Shown piece by piece: positions 30,849 to 42,408 of a stretch of DNA of 64,000 bases. Source of the stretch: Cryptomeria japonica (lineage: Eukaryota; Streptophyta; Pinopsida; Cupressales; Cupressaceae). The stretch is taken from contig NC_081408.1 of NCBI RefSeq assembly GCF_030272615.1, positions 67,993,546-68,057,545 of the forward strand, given 5' to 3'. Within the stretch, counting starts at the first letter, position 1. Every line of letters begins with the position of its first letter. Below the pieces are notes generated by a model. That model was not told where the DNA came from, did not search any database, and saw only the letters and a program-made list of their open reading frames with translations. The position numbers and the translations under genes were made by a program.

Positions 30849-32008
30849 AACATCCTTTCTGATTATTCATGGTTAGATCTGAAAATTGGCTTCCTTGATT
30901 ACATTTCCATGTTTGATCTTTTGCAAATTTTAGAGGTTAATTGCATAAAAACCCTAAATTTTCTTTTTAGTAATTAAGCTTGCGAAATGTTTAATTATTA
31001 ATGCTTGTTTCAGATCTGCCCTTCTATTGCGAATTATCAATTCATATTGGTGCTTTAATTTTGAAAATTAAGTGGTTAAGTGTCAAAACCCTAATTTTTG
31101 AAACCCTCTTGATTCAACCTTTGTCCGACAATTTCATTGATCAAAACATCTCCAAATCAGCTGTAACTTTGGATTCCGCAATAAAATCACAATATCTTGC
31201 ATCCCTGAAAATTTGGAAAAAAGTTGCGAGGACCATGTGCACCCCGAGCGCCATCATCCTCGACATTTTTTCCAAAATTTCGGGAGTTGGATCTTACTGT
31301 ATTTTTCGGCTAAAATCCAGAATTTTGGCTGATTTGATCAATTCTAACACTTTCAAAATTAAAGTCAAAGTTGGTCTAGTGATTGCTTGGATTAAGGCTT
31401 CTAATCATTCAAAAATTGTTGAAATTGAAATTTTGTGTCGAAATTGTGTTCTTACTGTCCTAAATCTGAAAAGTGTGTTGGCATTCATTCGAAATTTCAG
31501 TACTTCATTCAAATTTTTGCAATTTATGACTTTTGAAATTAAGTGTTTAATTACACCAACTTTGATTTCCGCTTTCAAAATTGAATTTTGCATGAAATTG
31601 AGTCAACTTTTAAATTTCAAAACTTGCATTGCTCTTACTATTCCCTCTAAAATCATAAAATTCAAAATTTCAGTTTCCCTCTCTTTTTCAAAATTCAAAT
31701 TTTGCATTTTTCGACAATCTTGGTAGGGTTCAATTTTGAGATTGCAACTTTAATTTTGCCTATCTACAGATCGTAAAATCACTCAATTTTTTCAGATTAG
31801 CTTTAAAATCATCATAACTTTCATCCCTGCAAATTTCGAAAAAAGTTGCGAGGACCATGTGCACTCCGAGCGCCACGGTCCCTGACATTTTTTCCGAAAT
31901 TTCGGGAGATTGTTATGATTGCATTTAATAGCCTAAATCTAGGAGATTGGCTGATTTTACTGAAATTTGCTACCTCTAAATTCAAAATTTTCTCTCTCTC
32001 ACTAGTGC
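30849..32008 (+). other. Gypsy G leader with duplicated module
   Basis: AT-rich leader before the gag start, full of AAATTCAAAATTTC-like phrases. It contains two copies of a ~90-bp module (about 31198-31325 and 31822-31915) built around GAGGACCATGTGCAC, related to one in the LTR. The 241-codon ORF across it is low-complexity, has no domain, and is not called as a gene. Confidence 0.65.
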
Positions 32009-35000
32009 ATGAGTTTTACAACAATAAACCCTACTCACACTATTCCCGTTAGACGAAGCCGTAGAATTAAGTCTTTCCGAGGTTTAATTACTGAGGAGAT
32101 GGAACCTAATTTGAATAGACTTTTTAACGAGGACACGGGTAATTCCTCTAATCCTCCTAATGATGAAGAAGCTCTCCATGAGGTTTCTGTGGAACAGCTT
32201 TCGAAATTGGATAACCAATTTGATGATTTTCAGCAATGGATGTCTCATGAGTATCCTGATAGTCAAGCTCTTTCATTAATTGAGGGTCTAAAACGTATGA
32301 TTCAAAGTGATAAGAATGGAATTGATATTTTGCGTGGTATTGCACACATTGTGGATTCGAATGTGATGCCTATGAAGAGTTGTGCTGAAACTTTAGGTTA
32401 TACACAACCTCCTACTCAAGTCAATCATTCTATTCCTTTGACAACTTCTATTGCTAGCATACCTACCTTTACATCAAACATAATGACTACTTCTATACAA
32501 GACATTCCGCCTATGATCACTAGTCATGGGGGCAATCCTTCTTCTTCAATCAACCCTCTTCCTTCATTCAATCCAACTTCTTCATTTATTCCTTCAATGA
32601 GTGTCCCTATTACATCTCCACAAATGAACATGACGCAAGGGGGCAATTCATTTAACCATTCCATTCCTCCTTGTAGTGTTCCTCCTTTCCAATCATCTCC
32701 TATGACTAACTATCATAGTGTCCCACCACCCTACTCTCTACCTTCTTTCAATAACATAACACCTCCATCTCAATCTAACACGTCTAATATTAATTCTTCG
32801 ACTCAAGCGACCATTAATAATCTTGCACAAACTGTCTCTTCTTTACAACAACAAATTGCCTCTATGAATCAATCTAAGTTTAGTGTGCCCACATTTGATG
32901 TTGCGAGTCCACTTTCTCTTGACATTGTTCGAGCTATCCCTCCTAAACATGTTGAAATCCCACATTTGGAGCTTTATAATGGTAAAGGTGATCCTCTAAC
33001 ACATGTTAAGACTTTTCAAACAATATGCACCGATTTTGCTTATGACCAAAGGTTGCTTGCAAAACTGTTTACTAGAACATTAAGAGATAAAGCCCTACAA
33101 TGGTATTGCTCGTTGCCCTCTTATTCTATTACTTCTTTCGAACAACTTGCAAATGCTTTTATTCAACAATTTCAAAACAATATAAGTCCTAAAGTTACTT
33201 TGATTGATTTAATGCATTGTAAACAAGGTGTTAAAGAAAAAGTGACTAATTTCATTGGTAGATATAAGCATTTGTATGCTCAAATTTCTTTTCCAGTGCC
33301 TGACAATGATATTCAAAGAATCTTTATTTCTAATTTACAAAAAGATATTCGAGACAAACTTCTGTTTTCTGAGTTTACTTCTTTCCAACAGTTGTGTGCA
33401 ACTCTTCACAATTATCAACTGACTGTGAGTCAAATGGAACAATCACATCCTATGGCTCCGAGTGATAAGGGTGATAGCAGTCAACAATCATTTGGAAAGT
33501 TTAAACCGAACAGAGATTCCATCAAATTCAATGAAAACATCATCAACAACAATGTGAATGCAGGATCAGGTGTGCCTTCTATTTCTAAGTTTTTCAAGAA
33601 AGAGAGAAAGTTTACTCCTTTGAATGAATCATTGCATAGTATTATGAATAAGTTATTGGAACAAAATGTGCTTACTCTCCCTCCTATAAAGCAAATAGAT
33701 CCTACAAAGATTAATTCACCCTATTTTGATAACAAATCTTTTTGTCAATTTCATCGTCAACCTGGGCATGATACTGAAAAATGTTTTGCTTTAAAGGGTA
33801 AAATTCAAGATTTGATTGATAATAATACTATCTCTATTTCTGGAGTGAATGATAAAGGCAACACATCTGTAGCTCCTCCTAACCAAAATCTTCAGATTTT
33901 TACTGATCCATTACCTTCTCATACCTCTAATGTGATCGAGACTAATGATTCCTCTCTCTCATCTGATGGTCTTGTGTCTATGACTCTGAATGTGATTAAC
34001 TTTGTAGAGCAGCAAGAAAACCCTAAAGAACCTTCCATCACATTTGATTCTAGTGAAACTATCAGGGCACCTGATGGTCCTTTATACATAGTTGCAAAAG
34101 TCAAGAATACACCTTGCCGTGGAGTGCTTATTGATCCTTCGTGCATGGTTAATGTTATTACTAAGGAATTTCTTTTTTCTTTGCAATTGAATCAAGTGAT
34201 CTATGACAAAACAAATGTGGTTGTGAAATTATTTGATGCATTTTCTTCTCCTGCAATTGGTTCTATTACATTACCTATTGAGGTCCATAACAAATCCCTT
34301 GATGTGAACTTTGCTATTATTCCTTCATCTGAACAATTTCGTGTGAAGCTAGGCTATCCTTGGCTATCTTCCATGAAAGCTATTGCTTCTCCTATACATA
34401 AGTGTTTGAAATTTCCCCATAATGGTGAAGTTGTTACTGTCAATCATAGTCTCTTTAAACCAGCTGAAAGAACTTCTAGTGTTCCTATTGATTATTTTTG
34501 GCCTAAACAATTCCAATCTCTTCCACCGCGAAGTGATCATCTTTTCAAATCTTATCAAAAGTGGAAAACAGATATGATCTTATCTCTAAGTGAACCTAGA
34601 ACACCCAAACTTGATATTCCTATCGTTCTTGAGAAGGATTTTCTTCCTTTGAAAGATAAAACTAATGTCTTTCCTCAAGAAGATTCCCAACCCATTCCTA
34701 TGGATGTGACTATGTCTATGTCTAATAAAATTTCTAAAAGCAGACCTACACCTCCTCATCATGATGGACTTGGTCTCCTTCCTAAACCAAATATTCCTCC
34801 TTTATATGGAGCAGTTCCTCCTCCTTCCTTTTATAGAGAGAAGAGACCTTCTTCTTCTCCTATTATTCAACCTAAGAGACCACAACCTAAACACCCAAGT
34901 GATAAGGATGAGAACATTCCTCCTCCTCAATCTTCTCCACTTCCTACTAAGACTAGACGAAATCGTTCTGCACGTGAACGCCGACGAAAGCATCGTCTTA

Positions 35001-35137
35001 GAGCTCAAGCAGCTGCTTCTCAAACTTTCCAATCTCCAAAAACACCTTCAACAAGCATTATTCCATTTTCTCCTCAACCAGAAATTGAGCCAAAATCTCC
35101 TAAACATAAGATGCATGATGGTCTTGATCCTGTGTGA
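32009..35137 (+). CDS. Gypsy G gag-protease polyprotein, intact, 1042 residues
   Basis: Uninterrupted ORF starting MSFTTINPTHTIPVRRSRR. Residues 1-300 are Ser/Pro/Asn-rich with an acidic N-terminal part. The retrotransposon gag core runs from about 310 to 480 (VEIPHLELYNGKGDPLTHVK, then ALQWYCSLPSYSITSFEQLA). A single zinc-binding motif CQFHRQPGHDTEKCF lies near 577. An aspartic-protease-like fold starts near 687 (APDGPLYIVAKV). The active site reads LIDPS near 706-710 instead of the family's D-S/T/G-G, so catalysis is doubtful. The C-terminal 200 residues are Pro-rich with a strongly basic RRNRSARERRRKHR segment. Gag packages element RNA in cytoplasmic particles. The same N-terminus begins a broken copy at 47051 in Gypsy E, which supports the start. 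Confidence 0.9.
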   Translation: MSFTTINPTHTIPVRRSRRIKSFRGLITEEMEPNLNRLFNEDTGNSSNPPNDEEALHEVSVEQLSKLDNQFDDFQQWMSHEYPDSQALSLIEGLKRMIQSDKNGIDILRGIAHIVDSNVMPMKSCAETLGYTQPPTQVNHSIPLTTSIASIPTFTSNIMTTSIQDIPPMITSHGGNPSSSINPLPSFNPTSSFIPSMSVPITSPQMNMTQGGNSFNHSIPPCSVPPFQSSPMTNYHSVPPPYSLPSFNNITPPSQSNTSNINSSTQATINNLAQTVSSLQQQIASMNQSKFSVPTFDVASPLSLDIVRAIPPKHVEIPHLELYNGKGDPLTHVKTFQTICTDFAYDQRLLAKLFTRTLRDKALQWYCSLPSYSITSFEQLANAFIQQFQNNISPKVTLIDLMHCKQGVKEKVTNFIGRYKHLYAQISFPVPDNDIQRIFISNLQKDIRDKLLFSEFTSFQQLCATLHNYQLTVSQMEQSHPMAPSDKGDSSQQSFGKFKPNRDSIKFNENIINNNVNAGSGVPSISKFFKKERKFTPLNESLHSIMNKLLEQNVLTLPPIKQIDPTKINSPYFDNKSFCQFHRQPGHDTEKCFALKGKIQDLIDNNTISISGVNDKGNTSVAPPNQNLQIFTDPLPSHTSNVIETNDSSLSSDGLVSMTLNVINFVEQQENPKEPSITFDSSETIRAPDGPLYIVAKVKNTPCRGVLIDPSCMVNVITKEFLFSLQLNQVIYDKTNVVVKLFDAFSSPAIGSITLPIEVHNKSLDVNFAIIPSSEQFRVKLGYPWLSSMKAIASPIHKCLKFPHNGEVVTVNHSLFKPAERTSSVPIDYFWPKQFQSLPPRSDHLFKSYQKWKTDMILSLSEPRTPKLDIPIVLEKDFLPLKDKTNVFPQEDSQPIPMDVTMSMSNKISKSRPTPPHHDGLGLLPKPNIPPLYGAVPPPSFYREKRPSSSPIIQPKRPQPKHPSDKDENIPPPQSSPLPTKTRRNRSARERRRKHRLRAQAAASQTFQSPKTPSTSIIPFSPQPEIEPKSPKHKMHDGLDPV

Positions 35138-36178
35138 GTTAAAGATCCTATTCTTATAAATCTTGATGATGATATAGATGAAAATGTTACTTCTCTTGCT
35201 TCTGATAGTGAATATGAACTTGTTGATATTGATAACCATTTATCTAACAAATTTCCTAAAGCACTTATCCTAGCTCCTAGACAAGAACAACGTGGCTTGG
35301 AACATGAACATAGCCCTTGTTTGGATCTTGTGATAGCTCCATCTGCTGTGTTGAATGTTCTTCCTCTAGCATGTTTCCTGCCTTCCCAAAATATTGATCA
35401 GCAAGATCGGGGGGTAGATGACGTGCTAGACTAGTTTCATTAGCATAGTAGATTCTCTCCTCCTCTCTTTTGTTACTTCTTCTATGTGTTATTCTCATTC
35501 TTCTATTTGTTGTCCTTAGTGATGTCTACTTGAGGACGATGCAAAGCATTGAGATCTCTTTTGGTCTCTCTCATGTTGACTCAAAAGACACATGTGTTCC
35601 CTTCTTCTAGGTGACCTTCCTTGATTGGGGAATGAAGAACAATTATGCATACATACATATGATATACATGACTTATCATACAACATACTGACCTCGAGGA
35701 AAGCGAAGTCACCTCGTGCTTTGTGTTTTGTGTCTATTATCCTTGGGTTTATCTCACACTTGGGGGCTAAATCCTTGCGATAACGTGCTCCTTTCCCTTC
35801 TCATTTCTTATGTGTATCACTACCTTAAAGAAATCACCCCCGTTGAGGCATGTGTGATCGCTTTAACGTAGGGGGGCATACACCCCGTCTATCCCTTCAG
35901 GATACTGGAAAATTTCTTGACGAACTTAGCTTTGCCTTGAAAATTTTTGGCATTTCTCTTGCATGACTCATAGTGAGGGAACCTTACTACTGACAGTCAT
36001 GGTTCTCCTTCATGATCTTCCCTTTTACTTTGTCAATCGAAGTCGTAAGATCCTTAGTCCACTGGGGGCTTGGTGTGTCTTGCCTCCTTGACGTGGTGAA
36101 AGTCTTTCAATGTTGTTTCCTTGTACTTTACCGGAAGTATGAGCGTACGCTTATACTCCCGCTAAAGTGGGGGCTAAA
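35138..36178 (+). other. Gypsy G 3' non-coding region and polypurine tract
   Basis: The gag frame continues after its TGA with acidic residues to about 35430 before further stops, so the ORF may have been slightly longer. The rest is non-coding, with G-rich tracts ending GTGGGGGCTAAA just before the 3' LTR. Confidence 0.65.
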
Positions 36179-37484
36179 TGTAGCGTCCTAAAATTGTGAC
36201 ACTTGCAATTTCGACTGCATTTCAGTCTTCACGATGGCGATGCAACACTGAACCTGAATGGAGACCCCAAAACTTGCTCACGACACCAAAAACTGCATTT
36301 TTCCTGCACCCTGCTTGATCCCTCCTTGCACCCTACTGTCTCGGGAGGTGGGACCAGAGCCCCTAGCGCCCTGGTCCTTCAGGACTAGGGCGCCCAGCGC
36401 CCTGGTCCCCCAGGACGAGGGCGCCCAGCGCCCTGGTCCCCCAGGACCATGGCGCCCAGCGCCTTGGTCCCTGGCCCTATTTTGGGCCCGGTCTCTTTTG
36501 GGGCTTCGGGTCTTTAAGTTTGCAAATTGGAAAATACTCTTTCTGGTCGGCCTAAGGTCGGAAAAATCAGTCTATCAGCCCTAATTGACAAGTATATAAA
36601 CTACATTTCCTCTCCCATTTTGGGATAGATGGAAAAAAGGCGGAAACGATACTCAAACATTCAAACATTCAAGCATTCAAGCATTCAAGCATTTCCTTCA
36701 AGCAATTGATCATTCTAAGTCTCCATCCAAGGCTAAGTGTTGCATTCAAGACAAGGATTCAACCATTGAAGAGGAGATCACATACTACATACAACATACA
36801 ACATACAACATACAACAACATCTATACCTTCGCATATAAGGATACAAACATCCTTATAACAAGGTACTAGTACTTGTTTTACCTTACAAACATTTACATT
36901 TACAACATTTCTCATTTCTTGGTTAATTCCAAAACCGGGGTTTGACCTAAGGGCAAACCCCTAATCCCTAACCCCCCAATCATCTTCGCTTTTCTGTGTG
37001 TAGGTTGCAGGTACGCGGCTAAAATTGAAGATCTGGAATCCTTGTGCAGAGACGAATAGATCCCCCTTCGTTTCGCAGATTTTTTGGAGGACCGTGTGCA
37101 CGCCGGGTGCCATCGTCCCGTCAACTTTCACTCAAATTTGCAGGACAGTGCCGTCTCGACATTTTACTGCTAATTCCAGGTCCGCAGCTTCATCCTATAT
37201 CCCTATCTCAGTTTATAAGTGAATCTTTCTTACTTTTCATGCATTCCTAGCTTAATCTTTCTATCTACATTCTTTACAGAAGAGGGTAGCCTTGCTGTCT
37301 TAACCCTTGAAACTCATTTAGAATCCAATCTTGCATTGTGTGGGATTGGATCTTGTGGGTTTCAACCCCTCTTTTGAATGTAAAGTCTCCCCTAAGTGAA
37401 AACCATCAACCCTAGTGACCTCCCTTCTCTCTCCTCGGAGTTGGAAGAGGGGAGAGCAACTAGGGTTCAATTTTTTGCTTTACA
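36179..37484 (+). repeat. Gypsy G 3' LTR
   Basis: TGTAGC to CTTTACA, 1306 bp. It aligns throughout with 29530-30829. Most differences I see are transitions. It is followed by ATGAG (37485-37489). Confidence 0.92.
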
Positions 37485-37489
37485 ATGAG

Positions 37490-37956
37490 AAAATATGGGC
37501 AAGGAATTCAGTTACACCACTAATAGTACACTTGGTAGAGCCACCAGGTCCTGCATCGGTAGCAAGAACAACCTGTAACTAAGGCACTTTGTCTTAGGGG
37601 TAGGAAAATCATCGAAGATCATGCAAATACCTTGGAAAAGATCTATAGCTAGAGAATTTTGATTGCGGATGGGTATTCAGGCAATTTCAAATGTTTATCG
37701 GAACATACATGCAGATAAAACTTCCCGTTAGCATTTATGATAGTGGAAAATTAGGGTTAACAATGATAAAAAGGAAAAGTTAAGTTATTTTCTTCACACA
37801 GTGATCGAGCATTCTAAAGAGAGACTTCCAGAGCATTCAAGAGTCCAAGGTAATTTGTGCAAGCATTTTCTCTTGAAAGCAATTTCATCTTTTGGAAGTC
37901 TCTTGAGATATTTACCCTTAGTCGAAACCCTAGTTTTGATATTTCTCTAATAGATC
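37490..37956 (+). other. Copia B sequence resuming after Gypsy G
   Basis: Continues the Copia B internal region with no recognisable protease, integrase or RT and several stops. It appears to be spacer between gag and the 3' ORF. Confidence 0.5.
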
Positions 37957-40417
37957 ATGGCTTTTTCATCCTATGTCGACACTCCTTTGGTGGTGGAAAT
38001 CAAGAACCACCCCCATCCTGAATTCAAGAAGCACCCCTGCAAATCCTTTTTGGATGAACCACTGGGAGCATTCTCGAGCATCTGCCATACTGTTCTTCAC
38101 ATTGAAGACATTAGGGCATGCATTCACTACAACATCGAGGAGCTCAGAGGTTATGAGTTATCCTGCATTTTCACTGAGAATTTGATCACGGATAACTGGC
38201 TGAAATCAGAATTTTCCCACTTGTAGAGGAAGGGTTTCACCCAATTCATGGACTTTCCCACATTCAATGAAGCGAAATGGGTCCGTTACATTTTAAGCCG
38301 CATTCATGGTGAATTTATCTAGTTGGAACACTCCTACAAAATCATGGAGGAAGTGATCAAAAACATCACTTGCCTGCACAAAATTGGAGGTCTACCCAGC
38401 CCTAGGTGCAAACTCTCCAACACCAAACTCTGCAGAGTTATCGGCACCACTTTCGATGGTCGTTCAATGAGAGTTGATGATGTTAAGAAAATTGATGTTA
38501 AATTTTCTATAATGGAAATTGAATACAAGGTTTACCTGTCAAATCGGCTAAGCTCTATCTCTGGTAATAACATTTTGATTTCGCACAAAATGGTGAAGGA
38601 GGATGCACACTACAATCTTTGCAGTGTGATGTTGAAGGAGTTGATGTCAAACCTTCAAAAGATCAAACAAGATAAGAAAAACACCTTTTGGTATGGTTCT
38701 TTTGTTATTTTCCTAGCATTCTACTTTTTGGGTACTGTTCCTGGTTATGGGAAAATACAATGGGCAATTGATCGACCAATAACTACCCAAATAGCCCAAA
38801 TTTTGGATAGACAAGGGTATAAATCAAAAAAGGCAAGTTTATGGGCATTTTTCAGGACTTTTCAAGAGGAAATGAAGAATAGGGCTAGGATTCCCAAATA
38901 TATATAGTAGAAAAATATAAAGATACAATATGTTTTATGGTAAATAAGGATGAATGTATGATGGAAGCAGTCCAACCTAGGATAGTTTGGATTATGCCTA
39001 TGAGTTATGAGGTGGACGAGGCCACACTGGATGCTTATGCACAACATCTACTACAAGCACCAGTTGATGAGAAAGAGGAGAAATTTGGCACAACTCGAGA
39101 AAAAGGGTTAAAAGTTCACCAAGAATAGGTTGCACCAGCCATCAAAAGAAAAATGACTAAGGTTGTAGTTGAGACCCTAATAAGTGAAGGGCATGATAGG
39201 GCAAAAATAGAGAAAAAAGTTAAAATTATTGAAGCTCAGAGGAAAGAAGAGATGAAATAGAAGAGAAAGGAAGAGAGGGAAGCCAAAAAGGTAGCTCAAG
39301 CCACTCCCAATGTGGTCCTAGTATCTACTGAGTCTTCCAAGCAACCACACGCATCATCAGTTGAGCCTATTAGTCCTAAGCCATCTGAGAAAGTAAAGAG
39401 AAAATGAAAGGTAGCCCGATAGTATATATCAGTTTCTTTGAAGGAGACTGAGTCAGATGAAGAAATCAAGGTTACTCCAAAGAAGAAAGACATTTTTGCA
39501 AGGGTAGTATGGGAGAAGAAGGAAGAATAGAAGAAAGAACCAATTAAGGAGCCTCCCCGGAAACCTAAAATTACCATTGTACATAAGCACAAGCCAAAGT
39601 CTAATGAGAAATCTAAACCAGAAGCCAAAAGAAGAATTGATAAGAAGAAATTAGATGATCAAGACATTATTGATCAAATAATTAATGATGGTAATTTGGA
39701 CAACATTTCTACATTCTTTGATGAATTTGATGAGAAGGATAAAAAGCAGATTGAGGAATCTATTCTTTTATATCTTGATTCTTTCAGTAGAGCATTAATT
39801 GAGTTAGAGAAAATTTTGCCCAAGGAATTGTATAATAATCTAGAAGCCAGAAAATTACATGCACAAAATCTGGACTAGCAGATGAAAGAAACTGAATTAG
39901 TTAATCTTTGTCCATCAATAACTCCGACAAAGGTTACTGATTTGATTAATAAAATTGGCTCAATCGAATTCAATCCAAAACACAAAATAAATAATTTAAT
40001 GTTAGAAAGATTTGAATAAACTAGGAAGGAGACCATAGATATTTAGGTCTAGATTCTTTTGAGTTTAGGTTATGAGTTGAGCCCCAGTTTTGTTGAATCA
40101 CAAAATATACAGTTACCAGGGGACAAGAAACTAACAGAAACAAAGGAGAAAAATGTAAATATAGATCACCCAACTAGCACTCCATCGGATACCACTATAC
40201 TGACTAGTGAGTCAAATTTTGTAGCAGAGGATAACCTGGGAGATAATGTATGTGATATAGAGGATAATGTTGAGGAAAAAAAGGGTACAAAGGCAAACAT
40301 AGATAAGGTTAGTAACAATAAAATTGTTGAGGATGTACAGAATAAGGATCAGGATAAGGCACCAAGTGGTGAAGCCATAGATGCACAACAAATAAAAGAT
40401 TCAATAAAGAAACTATG
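37957..40417 (+). pseudogene. Copia B long 3' ORF of unknown function (broken)
   Basis: Starts MAFSSYVDTPLVVEIKN. The same reading direction continues, through about ten stops and frame changes, to the KKL before 40417. The N-terminal ~320 residues are globular: FMDFPTFNEAKWVRYILSRI, then a GTTFDGRSMRVDDVKKIDVK segment, and WYGSFVIFLAFYFLG, a hydrophobic stretch that could be a membrane segment or a buried helix. The remainder is Lys/Glu/Pro-rich and acidic with coiled-coil character. Position downstream of gag and before the 3' LTR is where SIRE/Maximus-type Copia elements carry an extra, env-like ORF. I cannot name the family. Several stops are TAG or TGA where CAG, TGG or CGA would fit. 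Confidence 0.65.
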
Positions 40418-41432
40418 ACAGATCTTTCTACTGGCATGGCAATTGACACTACATCCATAGCCAAAGGAAATTTGTCACAAATTTCTATCAGTTTTGATAA
40501 AACCTACCACAAGATGTCTTTGGCAGAGAAAATTTTGGTGACAACAACACTCTAGGCTCAAGCAACCCAAGAGTTGGCCCAGGAAGAATCAAAAGACAAA
40601 GAGTTGATTAAGCTCATCTGGTAAATTGCAGTAGTTAATTGATTTTATTAATTGAGCCTAAGGACAAATTTTTTGAAGTCTGGGAACAAAAATTCTTACA
40701 AATGACTTCATATGAAAAGGATAAACTCCAAATTTGCTTGAAATCCATTGATACAGAATTGGATGAAGGAGGTAAAGTTTATAAGACTTGTCTAGATTTT
40801 TCCAAGCTCACAACTTCCATCGACAAGCAACTTTTAGACTATAGGAATAATTTGATTTAGATTTCTAACTCTTATAACTCGACAGCTAACGTTACAAGTT
40901 CTTTGGATGGTCCAATTTTGGTAATCATGGATCAAATTTTGAAATTAGAGAAGGAAAGGGACAACACAATAAAGTGAGCAACTGAGCTTCGGAATCTCAA
41001 AGGTCCTCGATTAGATAATTTGTTATTTCATAAGACTGACTATATAACTTACATGTAGAAGAAGGATCCCACTATACCTAAAGAAATTGAATATTACGCT
41101 AGTCTCTTGAATGGATTCACCTCCATTCTTGACTCTCTTAAGCATGGTTGGGACTCTTATTTTTCATTTTTGAAGTCTATGTATGTTGATATTTTGAAAT
41201 TTGTATAGAACCTACATGTATATATAGCTGTACAAAATTGTTTGTGCGCACCCTGATTTGTCATTGATGCCAAAGGGGGAGGAGTGCAATGAAAATGTAT
41301 ATATTGCTAAGGGGGAGTATCAGATGTATATACAAGATTCATGTACAAGTTAGGATGTGTAGATTCAGAGGCAGATTCAGAGATAGCATCATTTTTCACA
41401 TGAGTGTTACCATCAATGCTAAAGGGGGAGAT
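40418..41432 (+). other. Copia B 3' region with repeated polypurine tracts
   Basis: Further decayed helical coding remnants to about 41215, then three G-rich tracts: CCAAAGGGGGAGGAG (about 41271), TAAGGGGGAG (about 41310) and AAAGGGGGAGAT (41421-41432). The last abuts the 3' LTR and is the functional polypurine tract. Confidence 0.75.
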
Positions 41433-42408
41433 TGTTGGCAATTGACACTCATCTGATAAGGGTTAATGGCAACTCATCTCCTGATGTAGATATTCTTTAT
41501 CGGGATTCATTGATTTATCATTTTTCTTTGATTTGGTTAACCAATATTCACTACACTCAACTGGTATTCACTTTGCTTCACAACCGGTTAAGTCCTAATT
41601 CTGATAACGTGTATTTGGAACCCGGTTAAGGATAGGACTCGGTTAAGAGATCTTGTTGCCCCGATAATTTCTTTCAAGGAATTATTGGTAATGTGTGAAG
41701 GCCGAAATGATCATTGGGATTATGTATGAAATACCTTGTGATTTGACAACCGACAAGATTGTATTCTTCATTGAAGCCGACATGATAAAAAATTAGAAGG
41801 GTATTTAAGGAGATCCTTTTAGTGATGGATCATATATGATTTGTAATATGATTTTGGTTGTGAATTAATCAAAGATCAATGGTATGCTTTTTGGTCAGCT
41901 AAAGGAAACTATTGTGTGTAGTTTCACGTGCACAAACTAAACCAATAGCAGAACAGGGCAGAACAGAGCATCAACAAACTGATACTCAGTGAGGGTTATA
42001 AAAGATTAAACTAGAACTTATCGAGCATGGTTAGATGCATCTTATGAGTTCATTTTTACTTGTAATCACTTTTTAATATTGTGTAAGTCAGTGAGACTTC
42101 TATTTGACCAATGAGCTCTGGACAATTGGCCTAATTGCATGTGCAATCCCCTTAATGTAATATTTGTATACCTTGATCAAGTATATAAATATTGTGAGTA
42201 TCAGCCCCACCGTGGTTTTTCCCTTTACAGGGTTTTCCACGTATAAATATTGGTTTTATGGTGTTGCTTCTTTATGTGCTTTTTGGTTTATGCACTTTAA
42301 CTTTATTTACTATTAACTGGTTCTTAAGTAATAAGTTCAAAATCAATATTGATGGTAGAACACCGATTCACCCCTCACCCCCCCTTTCAGTGTTCTTGGA
42401 CTCCAACA
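41433..42408 (+). repeat. Copia B 3' LTR
   Basis: 976 bp, TGTTGGCAATTGACACTCAT to GGACTCCAACA. It includes the conserved region ending CACGTATAAATA and lacks 22 bp present in the 5' LTR. It is followed by TATCC. Confidence 0.88.

Larger units (their letters stand above)
29530..37484 (+). mobile_element. Gypsy G: non-autonomous gag-protease Ty3/Gypsy element
   Basis: 7.96-kb complete insertion into Copia B gag. LTRs are 29530-30829 (1300 bp) and 36179-37484 (1306 bp), running TGTAGC to CTTTACA, with ATGAG duplications. A primer site (30833-30848) follows the left LTR and GTGGGGGCTAAA precedes the right one. Between them are an AT-rich 1.2-kb leader, one intact gag-protease ORF, and about 1 kb of non-coding DNA. 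No RT, RNase H or integrase exists anywhere inside, so it needs enzymes in trans. The intact ORF and similar LTRs make it one of the younger insertions here. Confidence 0.93.
26511..42408 (+). mobile_element. Copia B: pol-less Copia-type element, host of Gypsy G and a solo LTR
   Basis: Outer limits are the 5' LTR start (26511) and the 3' LTR end (42408). Flanking bases are TATCA and TATCC, a 5-bp duplication with one mismatch (the left composite copy has TATCC). LTRs start TGTTGGCAATTG and end TCCAACA. The primer site TGGTATTAGAGCAAG (28444-28458) is initiator-Met type. The 3' end has the plant Copia signature of repeated AAGGGGGAG tracts before the LTR. Coding content is gag with zinc knuckles and a long broken 3' ORF. 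No protease, integrase or RT is seen, so it depended on another element. Assignment to Copia rests on the primer site and tract, not on pol. Confidence 0.8.

Noticed and set aside
31001-31726. 241-codon ORF in the Gypsy G leader
   Set aside because: Low-complexity Lys/Phe/Ile composition from AAATTC-type repeats, no domain. The matching leader of Gypsy E does not keep the frame.
35277-35498. Minus-strand 73-codon ORF after the Gypsy G gag
   Set aside because: Antisense to the acidic continuation of the gag frame, no motifs.
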